A DNA stretch of 64,000 bases. Origin: Hermodice carunculata. Taxonomy: Eukaryota > Annelida > Polychaeta > Eunicida > Amphinomidae. Below the pieces are notes generated by a model. The model searched no databases. It had not been told where the DNA came from and saw only the letters and a list, made by a program, of their open reading frames with translations. Numbering within the stretch: position 1 is the stretch's first letter; each line of letters begins with the position of its first letter. The translations under genes were made by a program, and so were the position numbers. Below are positions 61,082 to 64,000 of the stretch, one piece after another. The stretch covers positions 94,125,404-94,189,403 of the forward strand of contig OZ026619.1 of NCBI GenBank assembly GCA_964020975.1. Reading direction: 5' to 3'.

Positions 61082-62655
61082 ACGGGCGTTCCGAGTTAGG
61101 GATTTATTTTAACACCACGCTTCGCATGGTAGATTTTTTCCCTCCACGCATGCCCGACATGCCTGGTAACGCAATTCCGCGGTCAAGCTTTCCCGGGGTA
61201 ATAGTAGGCTGTGACCAACACAGCGTGACAGCGAAACCCATAAGAGAATCGACATGCAGCAGTGATCGTTCTGGGATTGCCCCATTCAGGACGGTGGCCA
61301 CTAGGCTCTAACCCCGTAACCTGCATGAGGGCGCCCACGCCCGCGAGGAACCCATATTACAAATAATTATGATAAAAAAAAACAAAAAAAAAACTCTGTC
61401 TAGCCTGTGGAGCGGGTTTGTCTTTCAGGACGGTGGCCACTAGGCCCTTGCCCCCCCCCCCCCCACCCCCCCCGTGGCCTGACGACTTCCCCCTCCCCGT
61501 ACCATACAATCAAATGTACTCAAATTTTCGGCACTACCGGAACCCATAACCTACTTAAGAATAACAAAACCCATCCTGGCTAACTTTGTCATATCGACAG
61601 ACAGCCAAAAGAATCCCACCACAGAACAGAACAGAACAGTGATCGTTCAGTTTCAGTGAACATGGCGGGAAATACTGACGACGGAGCGGCGATTAACGTG
61701 ATTGAACAGACGGAAAATGAACTACACGACAAATTCTCAAAGATGAAAGTGGTTGACCTTAAGAAGTTTCTAAAGATTGCCTACCTAATAAGCAAATGTG
61801 ACTGGACACCCAAGAATGTTCAGAAGTGCCGCGAATCCAGGGGCTACCAACTTGCGGAACAGGGGCGCATCCATGGGGCTAAGTTACACGTGCGGTCGAA
61901 CTTTGTTCCATGCAAACTTTTGTATGTGAAGGCACTTAGTACAAGACCAACCTCGCAAGGCGAGGCACTGAACCAGGTCTGGGGAATAGTCACGGAAGAA
62001 GGGGTCATCCATACTGACTTTAATAATAATTATTCGATATTGATTTATTGTTTTATGTTGCCAATCTTAAACAAATAATAACAGCTGATCTGAAAGTGCT
62101 TGAAGACCTAAAGTGTGCCAGTGATCAGGTAACAAAGTTTGCAGACAGTGTGTTGCGAATTTAAGTCAGGTGCTTTACTGTTAATTTCTGATTGCACCCG
62201 TCAAGCGCTAATCTGGTTAGTGGTCAGCCAAGCGCGAGGATCTTCAAAGCACTGGCAGAAGTGCGCCCTAGGCTAATCCCTCAGAACTCACCGAGTCAAT
62301 CAAGGGTGACTTAATGCATGGTTAGTTGTGCCACAATGCAGGCCCCAATTTGTATAGGTTTTGTCTCAGGTTTTGTGTCAATATTTTTCATAGTGACCAT
62401 GTTTTCTGCTATCTTTGGTACATCCTGGTATCTTACTGTTGTACACTGGCATGCTTTCTTGTAGTTACACTTGTAGGTTATTGAAATAACCGGCGTTAAA
62501 AAAATGACACCAACTATCCCGTGTTAACCCAATGGGAAAAAAATGGCGAGACTTGAAAGTGTCCCCCGAGACTTGGAGAAACGTCCTTGACTTCGCGGGA
62601 ACATAGTAGTCAGCGCCACCGGTGGCAAAAATTGTCCCTATCTCGGAACTAAGCT
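61082..62655. mobile_element. DNA transposon-like insertion in LINE copy 3, 1.57 kb
   Basis: The segment has matching ends: GTTCCGAGTTAGGGA near 61088-61102 and, at the right, TCCCTATCTCGGAAC near 62636-62650, whose reverse complement is GTTCCGAGATAGGGA. The dinucleotide AT (61080-61081 and 62656-62657) is duplicated; removing the insert plus one AT gives exactly the uninterrupted sequence found in LINE copy 1. Inside are two copies of CAGGACGGTGGCCACTAGGC (61287 and 61426), a poly-C tract near 61450-61480 and one coding region at 61662-62078. The superfamily is unknown. Confidence 0.7.
61662..62078 (+). CDS. Unrecognised protein carried by the insertion
   Basis: The ATG at 61662 lies in a good context (GAACATGG) and opens MAGNTDDGAAINVIEQTENE, then FSKMKVVDLKKFLKIAYLIS, WTPKNVQKCRESRGYQLAEQ and NQVWGIVTEEGVIHTD before the frame degenerates in AT-rich sequence and stops at 62078. 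The DLKKFL segment resembles a SAP-like helix. The W..K.VQK...SRGY.L layout and VWG....GVI recall the N-terminal part of invertebrate proteins that pair a SWIM-type zinc motif with a YqaJ-type nuclease, but the expected Cys residues after VIHTD are absent here. A second open block (TADLKVLEDLKCASDQVTKF) follows at 62081-62165. Function unknown; the similarity is from memory and weak. Confidence 0.45.
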   Translation: MAGNTDDGAAINVIEQTENELHDKFSKMKVVDLKKFLKIAYLISKCDWTPKNVQKCRESRGYQLAEQGRIHGAKLHVRSNFVPCKLLYVKALSTRPTSQGEALNQVWGIVTEEGVIHTDFNNNYSILIYCFMLPILNK

Positions 62656-63175
62656 ATTGTTTCAGTTTGAAAAGTAGACCAGCGTGCCAAACTCTGTCAA
62701 AGGCCTTGGATATGTCCAGAAAAACCATATGGGCCTCATGGCCCAACTCAAGGCCGCTGTAAATAGTATGAAGTATGCTAACACGTTGATTTATGATGGA
62801 ATCGTTTTTCTTAAAACCAGAGTTTTTAGCAGAAAGTAAATTGTTAGAGGTAAGATACTCATAGAAGATGTTACAAACTAGACGCTCAAGTACTTTAGAG
62901 ACTTTACAGAGGAGTGAAATTGGCCTATAGTTTTCCTTTGACTGTTTGTTACTTGTCTTAAAAACCGGGCACACGTTGGACCTCTCCCAGGGATCTGGAA
63001 AATATGAGTTGGTTAAGCAGAGATTGAATAGATCAGTGAGAGAATGTGAGATTGAAGGGACACAGTATTTAAGAAGGGTGTTGCCTATACCGTCAGGACC
63101 ACAAGCAGAACTAATTTTCAGAGACTTTAAAATCTTTTCTACATCATGTACTTGCACTTGAAACATAGACAGGCG

Positions 63176-63178
<3 letters not shown>
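62656..63178 (-). mobile_element. LINE copy 3, 5' part (RT N-terminal half)
   Basis: Open from the (GA)n border down to the insertion: VHDVEKILKSLKISSACGPD, NYRPISLLCKVSKVLERLVC, KNSGFKKNDSIINQRVSILH and MVFLDISKAFDRVWHAGLLF. The first catalytic Asp is intact. The reading would continue in 61081-59461 without the insertion. The upstream end is cut at the (CT)n run. Confidence 0.88.

Positions 63179-63253
<75 letters not shown>
63177..63253. repeat. (CT)n microsatellite at the 5' end of LINE copy 3
   Basis: About 76 bp of pure CT, followed by C-rich and (CA)n/(TA)n sequence to about 63314. Confidence 0.95.
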
Positions 63254-63256
<3 letters not shown>

Positions 63257-63279
63257 CCACATCCACCCCCACCCCACCC

Positions 63280-63314
<35 letters not shown>

Positions 63315-63551
63315 TGGTTCAGGGGTAAGTCAAATTGTTCTTATCTGAACCTGTACTATATAAATTTAGTAATTATGGTTTGTTTGACAGGGGTTCTTCT
63401 TTCATAACGAAGCTCTGCATTTATAAGCAAAACTTCACGTATTTAGCTAATTCATCACTTGCCACGTTCTTATTTATTCTTTATTATGTGGGTTGTCTTT
63501 GCTGAATATTTAGCTTAGACAAGGAGCCGCTACTCAGAGAGACATGTACGG
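63254..63551. other. Spacer with short (CA)n and (TA)n runs
   Basis: Microsatellite sequence to 63314, then no recognised feature. Confidence 0.5.
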
Positions 63552-63784
63552 GTAAAAGGCTCCGAAACATGTTGAGTAGTTACCCGCTGAAGACCCTTTA
63601 ATTTATTTGGGCTGATACAGCCTATGTCAAAATTTTACAGAGGAACGTGTGCAATATAGACAATAGTAATTCCACATGTATACAGGTTAGACAGGGACAG
63701 GTTAGCTTATGGAGAGTAAAGAGTTCGAACTGCGGAATAGGATATTGACAACTAGGAAGTGGTTCTGGGCAAAAAGACACAAAT

Positions 63785-63790
<6 letters not shown>
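63552..63790 (-). repeat. Dispersed repeat, reverse copy of an inverted pair
   Basis: Reverse-complement partner of 55593-55826. On the minus strand it starts right after a (TA)n run with TTGTATTTGTGTCTTTTT. Confidence 0.8.
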
Positions 63791-63858
<68 letters not shown>

Positions 63859-63880
63859 CATATATATATATATATATGTA
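63788..63880. repeat. (TA)n microsatellite
   Basis: Alternating TA to about 63855, then CATACATA and TA again. The last 120 bases of the window show nothing further. Confidence 0.95.
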
Positions 63881-64000
63881 ACCAGCCAAAGAAAAAGACT
63901 GTCGGCATCGTATATATTGCATCTATTTTATTCGTCTTCTGTCGATGTTAAGGTAGTTTAAGCTTGTAATACATTATTATTAAGCAATAGTTTGCCTGTA

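Noticed and set aside
61100-61330. Possible structured RNA gene in the GC-rich part of the insertion
   Set aside because: Compared from memory with U1, U2, U4, U5 and 5S RNA; no convincing match.

Overview
The window looks like nuclear DNA of a marine invertebrate (mollusc, other lophotrochozoan, or cephalochordate-like; the sequence alone does not settle which). The reasons are eukaryotic split genes with GT/AG splice sites, several non-LTR retrotransposon copies, a Ty3/Gypsy-type LTR element, many short and long dispersed repeats, abundant microsatellites, and repeat families loaded with TGACCTTGACCT-type motifs. No prokaryotic operon, rRNA, tRNA or CRISPR array was seen. The window is repeat-dominated, and only a few host exons can be supported.

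Host genes. On the minus strand, two exons at 18753-18865 and 15984-16101 encode the C-terminal half of a nucleoside diphosphate kinase (NME family), with a stop codon and a candidate polyadenylation signal at about 15434. The exons for its N-terminal half were not found. On the plus strand, 23281-25638 holds pieces of a gene with a P2X7-type intracellular domain: an acidic N-terminal block behind a promoter-like stretch with E2F, CCAAT and CRE motifs, and a C-terminal exon at 25464-25638. The frame changes in the N-terminal block and the Cys-rich middle is not visible, so it may be decayed. Two further minus-strand exon candidates (34416-34478 and 27461-27633) have good splice signals but belong to no family I recognise.

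Layout. 1-9.8 kb: mostly non-coding and AT-rich, with a hAT-like MITE, a (CTTT)n run, a strand-switching minisatellite and a (GTAT)n run. 9.8-14.7 kb: a cluster of long complex repeats of the family that begins AACAAGAGG, one invaded by a 471-bp MITE, then an inverted duplication. 15-19 kb: the NME exons, with MITEs, a (TA)n run and a truncated LINE in the intron. 19-20.5 kb: a second long repeat family. 21-28 kb: a LINE ORF1 fragment, the P2X7-like gene and one exon candidate. 28-35.6 kb: two more repeat families, a decayed LINE, and a 100-bp satellite (four copies). 35.6-37.4 kb: a LINE copy. 37.6-48.8 kb: a young Ty3/Gypsy-type element on the minus strand with two full LTRs, a third partial LTR and a duplicated flank. 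49-55 kb: two more long AACAAGAGG repeats. 55-63.9 kb: two LINE copies, one split by a DNA transposon-like insertion that carries a coding region, all bracketed by an inverted repeat pair.

The genes do not form a common pathway. The coherent themes are mobile-element nesting, repeat families that share terminal hairpins and nuclear-receptor-like half-sites, and a record of recombination between LTRs.
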